NCBI GenBank assembly: GCA_051814705.1
Contig: JBPWQW010000004.1
Coordinates: forward strand, 310,001 to 374,000
Direction of reading: 5' to 3'
DNA length: 64,000 bases
From: Geojedonia sp051814705
Lineage (GTDB): Bacteria; Bacteroidota; Bacteroidia; Flavobacteriales; Flavobacteriaceae
The notes beneath the pieces are model-generated. The model was not told where the DNA came from. It saw nothing but the letters and a program-made list of their open reading frames with translations, and ran no database searches. The position numbers were made by a program, and so were the translations under genes. This document shows positions 19,412 to 29,500 of this stretch, one piece after another (the first letter of the stretch is position 1; every line of letters begins with the position of its first letter).

Positions 19412-20497
19412 TTATGAAGGTTTTAAACGCAGCAAATGCTCAGCGGCTGCAAAAGGGGTGATTTTATCATCTTCTATATTTTTTAACTGAATTTCGAGTT
19501 CTTTTTTAATTGTTGGGGTATTAAAAAATTCCGATTTTAATCGGTCTTCAATGGTCTGCAAAAGCCAAAATTTATTTTGTGCTTTTCTATTGGATTCAAA
19601 AAAGTGATTGTCTTTAGTATGGTTTTGGTAGTCATCAATAAGCTGCCATATCTCTTCAACGCCCTCATTGTTTAAGGCGCTGCACAAGGTCACCTTAGGT
19701 TGCCAACCTGAAGATTTTGGAGGGTATAAGTGTAAAGCTCTATTAAATTCAGCCTTAGCGAGTTTGGCCGCTTTTAAATTATCTCCATCGGTTTTGTTAA
19801 TGGCAATGGCATCGGCCATTTCTATAATACCTCGCTTAATGCCTTGTAACTCGTCACCGGCACCAGCCAATTTTAGCAATAAAAAGAAATCGACCATACT
19901 GTGCACGGCAGTCTCACTTTGGCCAACACCAACGGTTTCAATGAATATAGTGTCAAACCCTGCGGCTTCACAAAGTATAATGGATTCTCGTGTTTTACGG
20001 GCTACACCTCCTAAAGACGTTCCAGAAGGCGAAGGCCGAATATAGGCGTTTTGGTTTTTTACCAAATCTCCCATACGGGTCTTATCTCCTAAAATACTGC
20101 CTTTGGTTAGTGAACTACTGGGGTCTACCGCCAAGACAGCGATTTTTTTACCCAGTGAAGTCAAATAGGTTCCTAAGGTTTCAATAAAGGTGCTTTTGCC
20201 AACTCCAGGAACCCCTGTAATACCAATTCTAACCGATTGTTTGGCGTAAGGCAAACACTGTTTGATAATGGCATTTGCCTTTTCCAAATGTATGGGATTT
20301 GAACTTTCTACCAAGGTGATGGCACGACTTAATGCGATGATATCCCCTTTAATAACAGCTTCTATCAATTGCTCTACTGAAGGTTGTTCTTGCCGGAGCT
20401 CCTTAATGGCCTTAATGGCCCGAGAACTGGTAAGCTCAGAAGCCGAAACGCCTTCTTTTTCTTTTAAGGCAGAACCTGATTTGGCTTTTTTTTTCAA
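19412..20497 (-). CDS. meaB: Methylmalonyl-CoA mutase-associated GTPase MeaB
   Basis: A 361-residue G3E-family GTPase (MeaB/ArgK). The P-loop GVPGVGKS is at residues 95-102, followed by AVLAVDPSSSLTKGSILGDK, the switch region IFIETVGVGQSE and the base-recognition AINKTDGDN. MeaB protects and helps load adenosylcobalamin on methylmalonyl-CoA mutase. The mutase itself is not in the window, but a PduO-type cobalamin adenosyltransferase is present at 30610-31185. The N-terminal extension of about 40 residues is typical of Bacteroidota copies. Confidence 0.95.
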   Translation of the reverse strand: MKKKAKSGSALKEKEGVSASELTSSRAIKAIKELRQEQPSVEQLIEAVIKGDIIALSRAITLVESSNPIHLEKANAIIKQCLPYAKQSVRIGITGVPGVGKSTFIETLGTYLTSLGKKIAVLAVDPSSSLTKGSILGDKTRMGDLVKNQNAYIRPSPSGTSLGGVARKTRESIILCEAAGFDTIFIETVGVGQSETAVHSMVDFFLLLKLAGAGDELQGIKRGIIEMADAIAINKTDGDNLKAAKLAKAEFNRALHLYPPKSSGWQPKVTLCSALNNEGVEEIWQLIDDYQNHTKDNHFFESNRKAQNKFWLLQTIEDRLKSEFFNTPTIKKELEIQLKNIEDDKITPFAAAEHLLRLKPS

Positions 20498-20514
20498 AAT
20501 GGTTGTTGTTTACC

Positions 20515-21090
20515 TTATTTGTCAGAATCTTTAACGATAGTTAAAGGTACTTCTATTTTAGTTTTATCCCAAACCATGGTGAGTTTCAAGTTATCGGTAG
20601 TATTATCAAATGCAATGGTAAACTGTTCTACAGTTGAATCTAATTTTTTAACGGGAATGTCCAATTCCAAAAGATCATAATTAGGATCCCACAAGGGTTT
20701 TAAGTCTTTATCAACCCCCCAAGGATATTCTTTGGTATTAAACATGACCTTCCATATACTGTCTTTAGGTACCGACCATAAGGTATACTCACCCTTTGGT
20801 ACTAAAAAACCCATAATCCTTAGATCTTGGTTTGTAGTAAATGTGGTAGCTTCGTTAGCTCCAGTTCGCCACACTTGGCCATAAGGAACCAGTCCTCCAA
20901 AAATCTCACGCCCTTTTTTAAAGGGCCTGTTGTAAAACACTTTGAGTTTTAAATCATTGAGTTTAAATTCTACCGTATCTTTAGGACTTAAGCGTTTTTC
21001 GAAAATATTTTCAACAAAATAATTGTATAGAAAGAGGCCTAATGCGGCGATAAATAAAATAATAAGTAGGCGTTTTAAAAACGTATTCAT
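20515..21090 (-). CDS. DUF2911 domain protein, membrane-anchored
   Basis: A 191-residue protein with one N-terminal membrane segment (MNTFLKRLLIILFIAALGLFL without a clear cleavage site) and a periplasmic DUF2911 domain. The domain is recognised by YNRPFKKGREIFGGLVPYG, QVWRTGANEATTF and the following GEYTLWSVP. The function of DUF2911 is unknown; it is widespread in Bacteroidota. I chose the ATG at 21090 over a TTG two codons upstream. It lies 17 bp upstream of meaB on the same strand and may share its transcript; it diverges from the ECF sigma operon. Confidence 0.82.
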   Translation of the reverse strand: MNTFLKRLLIILFIAALGLFLYNYFVENIFEKRLSPKDTVEFKLNDLKLKVFYNRPFKKGREIFGGLVPYGQVWRTGANEATTFTTNQDLRIMGFLVPKGEYTLWSVPKDSIWKVMFNTKEYPWGVDKDLKPLWDPNYDLLELDIPVKKLDSTVEQFTIAFDNTTDNLKLTMVWDKTKIEVPLTIVKDSDK

Positions 21091-21274
21091 AAGCAATTTT
21101 TTTATGGGATGTAATTTTTAGATAAATATAATTTAAAAAAAAGAGGTTTAAAATACATAACGCTGTTTTATTAAAATTTGTATCAAATTTTAAAAAAGAA
21201 TTAAATTCTGCCACACTTGTTTTTTTGTGTCGTCTTTAGAATGAACTCAACCAATAACCAAAAGTAGGTAACGC

Positions 21275-21826
21275 ATGTTTCAAATGGATATGATTGAAAA
21301 ATGCAAGCAAAACAACCGTATTGCGCAATTACAGTTATACAATCAGTATTGCGACGGGATGTTTGCTGTGGCCATGCGATTTGTAAAGGATACCATGGAA
21401 GCCGAAGACATTGTTCAGGAAGCTTTTATAAAAGCCTTTACCAAATTGCATCAGTACAAAGCTGAAGTTACTTTTGGGGCTTGGTTAAAACGTATCGTGA
21501 TTAATAAGAGTATCGATTTACTGAAATCCAAAAAACAGCATTTGCTGGAACTGGATGAGGTGCACCTCAAAGTAGTCGATTCATCTTATGAAAACGAATG
21601 GTTGGTAGACGATAGGATCATTCTAGAAGACGTAAAAAAAGCCATTGACAAACTACCTGACAAATATCAATATGTAGTGATGTTGTATTTAATTGAAGGT
21701 TATGACCATCAGGAAATAGCAGAGATCTTAAATATTACCGAGGTGGCTTCACGCACACAACTTTCTAGAGGTAAGGCACAATTAAAAGAACGATTAACAC
21801 TTAATAACCATGGCACAAGACCTTAA
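21275..21826 (+). CDS. ECF-type RNA polymerase sigma factor
   Basis: A 183-residue sigma-70 family protein of the extracytoplasmic function group. Region 2 is seen in the N-terminal half (DTMEAEDIVQEAFIKAF, then FGAWLKRIVINKSIDLL) and region 4 in the C-terminal half (LPDKYQYVVMLYLIEGYDHQ followed by a helix-turn-helix with SRTQLSRGKAQLKE). It heads a three-gene operon and overlaps the next gene, a single-pass membrane protein that is probably its anti-sigma factor, by 17 bp. The inducing signal is unknown; the downstream envelope protein suggests surface stress sensing. Confidence 0.93.
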   Translation: MFQMDMIEKCKQNNRIAQLQLYNQYCDGMFAVAMRFVKDTMEAEDIVQEAFIKAFTKLHQYKAEVTFGAWLKRIVINKSIDLLKSKKQHLLELDEVHLKVVDSSYENEWLVDDRIILEDVKKAIDKLPDKYQYVVMLYLIEGYDHQEIAEILNITEVASRTQLSRGKAQLKERLTLNNHGTRP

Positions 21827-22373
21827 AAAATTATTCGAGAACGAGAACAAACTCTCCAAGCTTAAAATGCCAGAAGGTCACGAAAAACACTTTTTGGATA
21901 AGCTGGATAAAGCACTTCCAGTTGAACCCAGAGCTAAGGCTTCATTTAACTTTATGCGTATAGCAGCCAGTGTTGTCATTCTAATCGGTTTAAGTTTTGG
22001 AGCCTATAAGGTTTTTGAAACCACTCCGGTAAAACCACAACCCGAAGTGGCCACACAGATGAAATCTTTGGGAGATGTTTCTCCTGACCTAAAAAAGGTA
22101 GAAGATTACTATTTGGCAAACATCAATTTAGAGTTGTCAAAAGTCAAATTAACTTCTGAAAACAAAGAATTATTTGATGGTTATGTAGTGAAACTTGAAG
22201 AGTTGAACACGGAGTACAGCAGGCTTTCAGTTGAATTGACTGAACATGGCCCAAACGAACTGACGGTAAGTGCCTTAATCGATAATTTGAAATTGCGCCT
22301 CAATTTGTTATATCGTCTAAAAGAACAATTACAAGATTTAAACGATTCAGATTTGGATCAAGAAACAAGTTAA
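21810..22373 (+). CDS. Putative anti-sigma factor, single-pass membrane protein
   Basis: A 187-residue protein with a short cytoplasmic N-terminal part (about residues 1-46, containing GHEKHFLDKLDKALP), one membrane helix (about 48-70, RIAASVVILIGLSFGAYKVF) and a helical extracytoplasmic part of about 115 residues. This layout and its overlap with the ECF sigma gene point to an anti-sigma factor; no zinc-binding HxxxCxxC motif is present, so it is not the ZAS type. It is followed after 10 bp by the large exported protein. The function is inferred from context. Confidence 0.7.
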   Translation: MAQDLKKLFENENKLSKLKMPEGHEKHFLDKLDKALPVEPRAKASFNFMRIAASVVILIGLSFGAYKVFETTPVKPQPEVATQMKSLGDVSPDLKKVEDYYLANINLELSKVKLTSENKELFDGYVVKLEELNTEYSRLSVELTEHGPNELTVSALIDNLKLRLNLLYRLKEQLQDLNDSDLDQETS

Positions 22374-22383
22374 TAATAAACAG

Positions 22384-23919
22384 ATGAAACCTATTACATT
22401 AAAACTGATAATGCTTTTGCTTTGCGGGACGATAAGTCTTTCAGCACAGCAAAGGTTGAAAAAGCTTTCAAAATCAATCCCAGTGACCAAAGATGTCACG
22501 ATCGATTTAAACACAAGCTATGTACAGATTGAAATCGATACCTGGAACAAAAACACGGTAGAGGTAGAAGCCTATATTGAAAACGACAAGTTAAGTAAAG
22601 AGGATCTTAAAAAGGCTCTTGACGAGTGGAACATGACGGTAGAAGGTTCTGGTAATTTTGTGACTATTAGTTCACAGGGCAACCGAAGCTCGTGGAGCAA
22701 CCATAATTTCAATCATGATTTTGACTTTGGTGCTTTAAAGGATTTAGAACTCGAGCTTGCTGACCTGCCAGAAATGCCGGAGATGCCAGAACTGCCAGAA
22801 TTACCTGAGTTGCATATTCCACAAATGCCACAAATGCCGGCACTGCCAGAATTGCCTAAAGGCATGACCGATGTTAATTTTGACTATGAAGCTTATAAAA
22901 AAGAGGGTGAATCCTATTTGGATAGATGGAGTAAAGACTACGAAGCCAAATTCGGTAAAGATTATAAGGACAAAATGAGAGCTTGGGCTAAGAAGTTTGG
23001 CGAAGTGGATTTTGAAGCTTACGAGAAAAAAATGGAAGCTTGGAGTGAGGAATTTGGAAAAAATTTCGGAAAGGATTACGAAGCCAAAATGGAAGCATGG
23101 GGCAAAAAATTTGATGAAAAATGGAGTAAAGAGTATCAAAAAAAGATGGAAAAATGGCAAGAGGAACACGGTAAGAAAATAGAAGAACGCTCCAAAGTGA
23201 TAGAACAACGTACTGAAGAGATTCAAAAACGTATGGAAGTGAGAGAGAAGGAACTTGAAGCTAGAATGAGGGAGCGCGCCGACCGAGTTGACAGTAGACG
23301 TGACGAATTAGAAAAATCAATCGAAAATCGAAGCAGTAAAGTTAAGAAGACCATTAAAATTAGAATGCCAAAAGATGCCAAACTAAAAATGAATGTGCGT
23401 CATGGTGAACTAAAATTTTCTTCGGTTATCAATAATATGAAAGGCGATATATCTTATGCTACATTGGTGGCAGATCACATTGGTGGAAGCAAGACTTCCA
23501 TCAATGTGTCTTATTCGCCAGTGATGATCAACACCTGGGACATGGGAGAGCTCAAGCTCAATTTTGTGGACAAGGCTCAGATTAAAACCGTTAATAGATT
23601 GGTGCTAAATTCCAATTCATCCAACATTGGTATTGACAATGTAACGGGTAATGTGGTCATCGATGGTAGCTTTGGCGATTTGTCCATTAACAATATTGCC
23701 AACACCTTTAACAGCCTGAACATTATTTTGGAAAATAGTGATGCCCTGATTCAGTTGCCAAAAACTGATTATAAGTTACAGTATAAAGGCAACCGTTCGC
23801 GATTAAGCCATCCCAAAAAGAAGCCCAACGAAACTGTTTCTACTTTTTCTACTGGAAATTTAAACAGTTCCAAAACTATTGTGGTCAATGCCAAATTTAG
23901 TCATGTCGTCATGCAGTAA
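22384..23919 (+). CDS. Exported MPEL-repeat / charged-repeat protein with DUF4097-like domain
   Basis: A 511-residue protein with a signal peptide (about 1-21). After a short beta-rich domain comes a low-complexity stretch at residues 129-159 of alternating MPE/LPE/MPQ units. From about 165 to 275 there are four or five degenerate repeats (DYEAKMEAWGKKF, YEKKMEAWSEEF, DYKDKMRAWAKKF, YQKKMEKWQEEH), then a very charged helix to about 320. The last ~190 residues (from KTIKIRMPKDAKLKM) look like a DUF4097 right-handed beta-helix. Third gene of the ECF operon, so likely a target or sensor part of that system. No known function. Confidence 0.75.
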   Translation: MKPITLKLIMLLLCGTISLSAQQRLKKLSKSIPVTKDVTIDLNTSYVQIEIDTWNKNTVEVEAYIENDKLSKEDLKKALDEWNMTVEGSGNFVTISSQGNRSSWSNHNFNHDFDFGALKDLELELADLPEMPEMPELPELPELHIPQMPQMPALPELPKGMTDVNFDYEAYKKEGESYLDRWSKDYEAKFGKDYKDKMRAWAKKFGEVDFEAYEKKMEAWSEEFGKNFGKDYEAKMEAWGKKFDEKWSKEYQKKMEKWQEEHGKKIEERSKVIEQRTEEIQKRMEVREKELEARMRERADRVDSRRDELEKSIENRSSKVKKTIKIRMPKDAKLKMNVRHGELKFSSVINNMKGDISYATLVADHIGGSKTSINVSYSPVMINTWDMGELKLNFVDKAQIKTVNRLVLNSNSSNIGIDNVTGNVVIDGSFGDLSINNIANTFNSLNIILENSDALIQLPKTDYKLQYKGNRSRLSHPKKKPNETVSTFSTGNLNSSKTIVVNAKFSHVVMQ

Positions 23920-23986
23920 CCTCCTTTGCGTTTAGCAAGTCTTGTTCAACTTTTAATAAGTTTGTTTTTCTTCGAGTCCCAAATAC

Positions 23987-24994
23987 TTATTCTACCTTAA
24001 ACAATGTACTTTTTACTCCCTTAACCCCAGGAACTGCTTTAAACAGCGAGCCAGCTAACGGATATTTTATATGTTCTTCAGCGGTCATATCTACACTAGC
24101 GGTGGTTATAAATAGGGTATCCAAATCCTTTCCTCCAAAAGCACATGATGTCACATTGTGCGCGGGAACGTCTATTTTAGAAACTAATTTCCCTGTAATT
24201 GGATCAAAACAAATGACGGCATTCCCATTCCACATCCCTACCCAGAGCCGATCATGCTCGTCAATGGTCATTCCATCAGGAAATCCTAATGAATCATGCA
24301 CTTTTACAGCAACCCGCGGATTGGAAATGTTTCCTGTAGTGTCATCATAATCAAAAGCCTTAATTTCTGAAGTCGGCGTATCAATATAATACATGGTTTT
24401 TTTGTCTTTGGTCCAAACAATACCATTGGAAATGCTAACGCTGTCTAGTTTTAGCGTGGTTTCTCCTTTGCCGTTCACCATATAAAGATGTGCTGCTTTG
24501 GGTGTTTCGTCAAATGCCATGGAACCCACCCAAAACCGACCAGAAGGATCACATTTTCCATCATTAAAACGATTGGTAGGTATATTCCGTTCAGTATCAG
24601 AAAGCAAGCTGGTTTCTCCAGAATTGGTATGGATGATATAGATGCCATCTTCAAGAGCAACCACTGCTTTAGACTGGTCAATGGGTACGACGGTTCCAAT
24701 ATTCGAAGATGTTGATAAAGACCGATTGGTTTTTGTGTTTGGATTATAAATATATAACTGATTGCCTAAAATGTCTATCCAATAGAGCTCTTGTGTATCG
24801 TCATTCCAAAAGGAACCTTCACCGAGTTCAGTCTGGATTTCATATTCAAGAATGGCTTTGTTTTTTAGTTCGTTGACCACTTCTGTTGGTGGCTCTTCCT
24901 TTTTATTTGATTTACAATTGATAAGCATGAAGGGGATTAAAAGTAGGGGTAAATAACGAATAACTTTGGAAGTTTTGGTTAGTTGGTTGAGCAT
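23987..24994 (-). CDS. SMP-30/gluconolactonase family lipoprotein
   Basis: A 335-residue six-bladed beta-propeller of the SMP-30/gluconolactonase/LRE family: LGEGSFWNDDTQELYWIDI, RFNDGKCDPSGRFWVGSM (with the metal-binding N-D-G region), DTPTSEIKAFDYD and FPDGMTIDEHDRLWVGMW. A lipobox (PFMLINC, Cys at about residue 27) marks it as a lipoprotein. The family hydrolyses sugar lactones such as gluconolactone in the presence of a divalent metal. It stands alone on the minus strand, with the large repeat array upstream of its start. Confidence 0.88.
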   Translation of the reverse strand: MLNQLTKTSKVIRYLPLLLIPFMLINCKSNKKEEPPTEVVNELKNKAILEYEIQTELGEGSFWNDDTQELYWIDILGNQLYIYNPNTKTNRSLSTSSNIGTVVPIDQSKAVVALEDGIYIIHTNSGETSLLSDTERNIPTNRFNDGKCDPSGRFWVGSMAFDETPKAAHLYMVNGKGETTLKLDSVSISNGIVWTKDKKTMYYIDTPTSEIKAFDYDDTTGNISNPRVAVKVHDSLGFPDGMTIDEHDRLWVGMWNGNAVICFDPITGKLVSKIDVPAHNVTSCAFGGKDLDTLFITTASVDMTAEEHIKYPLAGSLFKAVPGVKGVKSTLFKVE

Positions 24995-25030
24995 GAGTTT
25001 TGAATTTGTATAAAAATAGTAAAAAAAAAT

Positions 25031-26582
25031 CCTGATAACAGGGATCAGGATACTATTGAAGTCATGGCAAATCTCAACTAGGATTCAAATAATGGAACAT
25101 AGATGACACTGATTGGGCAGTTGCTCACAAATACAAACTGAGCAAATCCTAAAAATCAGCGTTATCAGCGTTCTTTTTATGAACTACCCGAAAAAGTAAT
25201 TTTGGTTGTATCTCTAATTTTGTTTGAGATTAGCTAGGCAAATCTACAATGTCCTGATAACAAGGATCAGGATACTATTGAAGTCATGGCAAATCTCAAC
25301 TAGGTTTCAAATAATGGAACACAGAAGACGCTGATTGGGCAGATGTTCGCTAATACAAACAGAGCAAATCCTAAAAATCAGCGTTATCAGCGTTCTTTTT
25401 ATAAACTACCAGAAAAAGTAATTTTGGTTGTATCTCTGATTTTGTTTGAGATTAGCTAGACTGAATCTACGATGTCTTGATAGCAGGGATCAGGATATTA
25501 TTGAAGTCATGGCAAATCTCAACTAGGATTCAAATACTGGAACACAGATGACACTGATTGGGCAGTTGCTCACAAATACAAACTGAGCAAATCCTAAAAA
25601 TCAGCGTTATCAGCGTTCTTTTTATGAACTACCAGGAAAAGTAATTTTGGTTGTATCTCTAATTTTGTTTGAGATTAGTTAGGCAAATCTACGATGTCCT
25701 GATAACAGGGATCAGGATATTATTGAAGTCATGGCAAATCTCAACTAGGATTCAAATAATGGAACACAGAAGACGCTGATTGGGCAGATGTTCACTAATA
25801 CAAACAGAGCAAATCCTAAAAATCAGCGTTCTTTTTATGAACTACCAGAAAAAGTAATTTTGGTTGTATCTCTGATTTTGTTTGAGATTAGCTAGACTGA
25901 ATCTACGATGTCCTGATAATAGGGATCAGGATATTATTGAAGCCACGGCAAATCAACTAGGATTCAAAATAATGGAACACAGAAGACGCTGATTGGGCAG
26001 ATGTTCACTAATACAAACAGAGCAAATCCTAAAAATCAGCGTTATCAGCGTTCTTTTTATGAACTACCAGGAAAAGTAATTTTGGTTGTATCTCTGATTT
26101 TGTTTTGAGATTAGCTAGGCTGAATCTACGATGTCCTGATAACAGGGATCAGGATATTATTGAAGTCATGGCAAATCTCAACTAGGATTCAAATAATGGA
26201 ACACAGAAGACGCTGATTGGGCAGATGTTCACTAATACAAACAGAGCAAATCCTAAAAATCAGCGTTCTTTTTATGAACTACCAGAAAAAGTAATTTTGG
26301 TTGTATCTCTGATTTTGTTTGAGATTAGCTAGACTGAATCTACGATGTCCTGATAATAGGGATCAGGATATTATTGAAGCCACGGCAAATCAACTAGGAT
26401 TCAAAATAATGGAACACAGAAGACGCTGATTGGGCAGATGTTCACTAATACAAACAGAGCAAATCCTAAAAATCAGCGTTATCAGCGTTCTTTTTATGAA
26501 CTACCAGGAAAAGTAATTTTGGTTGTATCTCTGATTTTGTTTTGAGATTAGCTAGACTGAATCTACGATGTCCTACTTTCGC
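25031..26582. repeat. Tandem array 1: seven 214-223 bp units with a hairpin core
   Basis: Units begin at 25031, 25253, 25476, 25698, 25912, 26135 and 26349 with CCTGATAACAGGGATCAGG or a variant, itself an inverted repeat (CCTGAT...ATCAGG). An eighth start at 26572 is cut off after a few bases, just before the secA stop codon. Each unit contains a long imperfect dyad (GACGCTGATT...AATCAGCGTT and flanks). Two of the units (25698 and 26135) have lost one copy of the 9-mer ATCAGCGTT. Units 4-5 and 6-7 form a 437-bp dimer duplicated almost without change. No open reading frame runs through the array. Confidence 0.95.
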
Positions 26583-26592
26583 AGGAAGTCAA

Positions 26593-29500
26593 TTATTCAT
26601 CCACCAAAACCCATTCCCCTTTTACAATTAGAGGTTCTGCCTGTTTGTATTTTAAGGTTTTGTTTTCACCACTCATCACATGTTTAATGGTAACACGATC
26701 GTTGCGACCAATTTTTGGATGGTCCCTTACAATGGTTTCAACCACTTCGGATTGACGCTGGGTATTGCCCGCAGCTCTGCTTTGTGCGGAACGTTCGTCC
26801 ATATTTGGAATTTCATCTTTTTGAGTTTGCAATTTTTCCTGTCTACGCGCTCTGGCTTCCTGAATGGTATTTTGGGTTTCAGTTGGTAATTCTCCTTTAA
26901 ATAAGAAAGAGATTACGTCCTTATTCACTTGGTCAATCATGGATTTAAACAGTTCAAAAGCTTCAAACTTATAGATCAATAAAGGGTCTTTTTGCTCATG
27001 GACCGCCAGTTGTACCGATTGTTTTAACTCATCCATTTTGCGTAAATGGGTTTTCCAAGAATCATCAACAATCGCCAAGGTAATATTCTTTTCAAAGTCG
27101 TTTATCAATTGCTTTCCTTCAGTTTCATAGGCCTTTTCAAGGTCGGTAACCACTTGTAGGTTTTTAACACCATCAGTAAATGGGACAACAATACGTTTAA
27201 ATTTATCGCGTTGGGTTTCGTAAACATTTTTTATCACAGGAAAAGCCATTTCTGCATTGCGTTCCATTTTTTCTCTATAATATTTGAAGGCCGCTTTGTA
27301 AATTTTGCCTGCAATTTCGATAGAGGTTAAACTGCTAAATTCAGCTTGAGTAATTGGAGAGCTCATGGAGAAAAAACGAATCAATTCAAACTCAAAGTTT
27401 TTAAAATCGTTGGCTTCTTTATTGGCTTCAGTTATACCTTCAGAGGTATCGTAAATCATATTGGCCAAATCTACTCGCAAACGCTCACCATGCAAAGCAT
27501 GACGGCGACGTTTATAGACTACTTCACGTTGGGCATTCATGACGTCATCATATTCCAACAAACGCTTACGAATTCCAAAGTTGTTTTCTTCTACTTTTTT
27601 CTGTGCACGTTCAATAGATTTTGAAATCATGGAATGTTGAATCACTTCACCTTCTTTAAGTCCCAATCGATCCATCATTTTGGCAATACGTTCACTACCA
27701 AAAAGACGCATCAAATTATCTTCTAGCGATACGTAAAATTGAGAGCTTCCCGGATCACCTTGACGACCTGCACGACCACGCAACTGTCTGTCGACACGAC
27801 GTGAATCATGGCGTTCAGTTCCCACAATGGCTAGACCACCAGCGGCTTTCACAGCTTCAGAGAGTTTAATATCCGTACCACGACCTGCCATATTGGTAGC
27901 GATGGTGACTTGTCCAGATTGACCAGCTTCGGCAACAATATCGGCTTCTTTTTTGTGCAGCTTTGCATTTAAGACGTTATGTGGTATTTTTCGGATCGCC
28001 AACATTTTGGCTAGCAATTCACTAATCTCTACAGAGGTGGTACCGATTAATACTGGACGACCAGCCTGAGATAGTTGTGTCACCTCTTCAATAACAGCAT
28101 TGTATTTTTCACGTTTGGTTTTATACACCAAATCGTCCCTGTCGTCACGGGCAATGGGTCTATTGGTTGGGATTTCAACCACATCCAATTTATAGATTTC
28201 CCAAAACTCACCGGCTTCTGTAACAGCAGTACCAGTCATACCCGAAAGTTTGCCGTACATTCTAAAGTAGTTTTGAAGCGTTACCGTCGCAAAAGTTTGG
28301 GTGGCATCCTCAATTTTTACATGCTCTTTGGCTTCGATGGCTTGGTGGAGACCATCACTATACCGGCGACCATCCATAATACGTCCGGTTTGCTCATCAA
28401 CAATCATGACTTTATTGTCAATAACTACATACTGGATGTCCTTTTCAAATAGGGCATAAGCCTTAAGCAATTGGTTTAGGGTATGGATGCGTTCAGATTT
28501 AACTCCAAAGTCTCTAAATAATTCTTCTTTTTCTTGTGCTTCTTGTTCTTTTGATAAGCCTTTAGCTTCAATTTTGGCCATTTCAACCCCAATCTCTGGC
28601 ATGACAAAAAAGTTGGGATCATCTTTACCAGATAGGAATTCTACGCCTTTATCTGATAATTCAACCTGATTGTTTTTTTCATCAATGACATAATACAACT
28701 CGGCATCTACCTTTGGCATCTCCCGGTTGTTGTCCTGCATGTAATGGTTTTCAGTTTTTTGAAGGAGGAGTTTGATACCTTCTTCACTTAAATACTTGAT
28801 CAGCGCTTTGTTTTTTGGCATCCCCCTAAACACGCGTAGCAATTTAAAACTACCTTCTTTAGTATCGCCTTCGGCAATCAATTTTTTAGCTTCTGCCAGA
28901 ACACCAATGAGGTATTTATGTTGTACACTTACAATATCGTCAACCTTTGGTCTTAATTCGTTGAATTCATGTCGGTCACCTTGTGGTATTGGACCAGAAA
29001 TAATTAGCGGTGTACGGGCGTCATCCACTAAAACGGAATCCACCTCATCTACAATGGCGTAATGGTGGGGGCGTTGTACCAAATCGTCTGGTGAGTGGGC
29101 CATGTTGTCACGTAGGTAATCAAAACCAAATTCATTATTGGTTCCATAGGTAATATCGGCATTATAGGCCTTTTTACGCGCTGCAGAATTGGGTTGGTGA
29201 TAATCGATACAATCAACGCTCAAACCATGGAATTCGAAAATTGGAGCCATCCAAGCACTATCCCGTTTGGCCAAATAATCGTTGACTGTTACTAAGTGAA
29301 CACCATTACCAGCCAATGCATTTAAATACATAGGAAGCGTTGCCACTAAGGTTTTACCTTCACCCGTATGCATTTCAGCAATTTTACCTTGATGCAAGGC
29401 AATCCCACCAATCAACTGCACATCGTAATGTACCATATCCCAAGTGATGGCTTTACCTGCCGCATCCCAAGAGTTTGACCAAATGGCTTGGTCGTCTTCT

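Noticed and set aside
22801..23226. 141-residue minus-strand frame
   Set aside because: Shadow of the repetitive, charged exported protein on the + strand.
25031..26582. Possible CRISPR array
   Set aside because: The units are long and nearly identical throughout, with no short unique spacers of constant length and no cas genes in the window. It is a tandem repeat.
28075..28452. 125-residue + strand frame inside secA
   Set aside because: Antisense shadow of a clear secA coding region.
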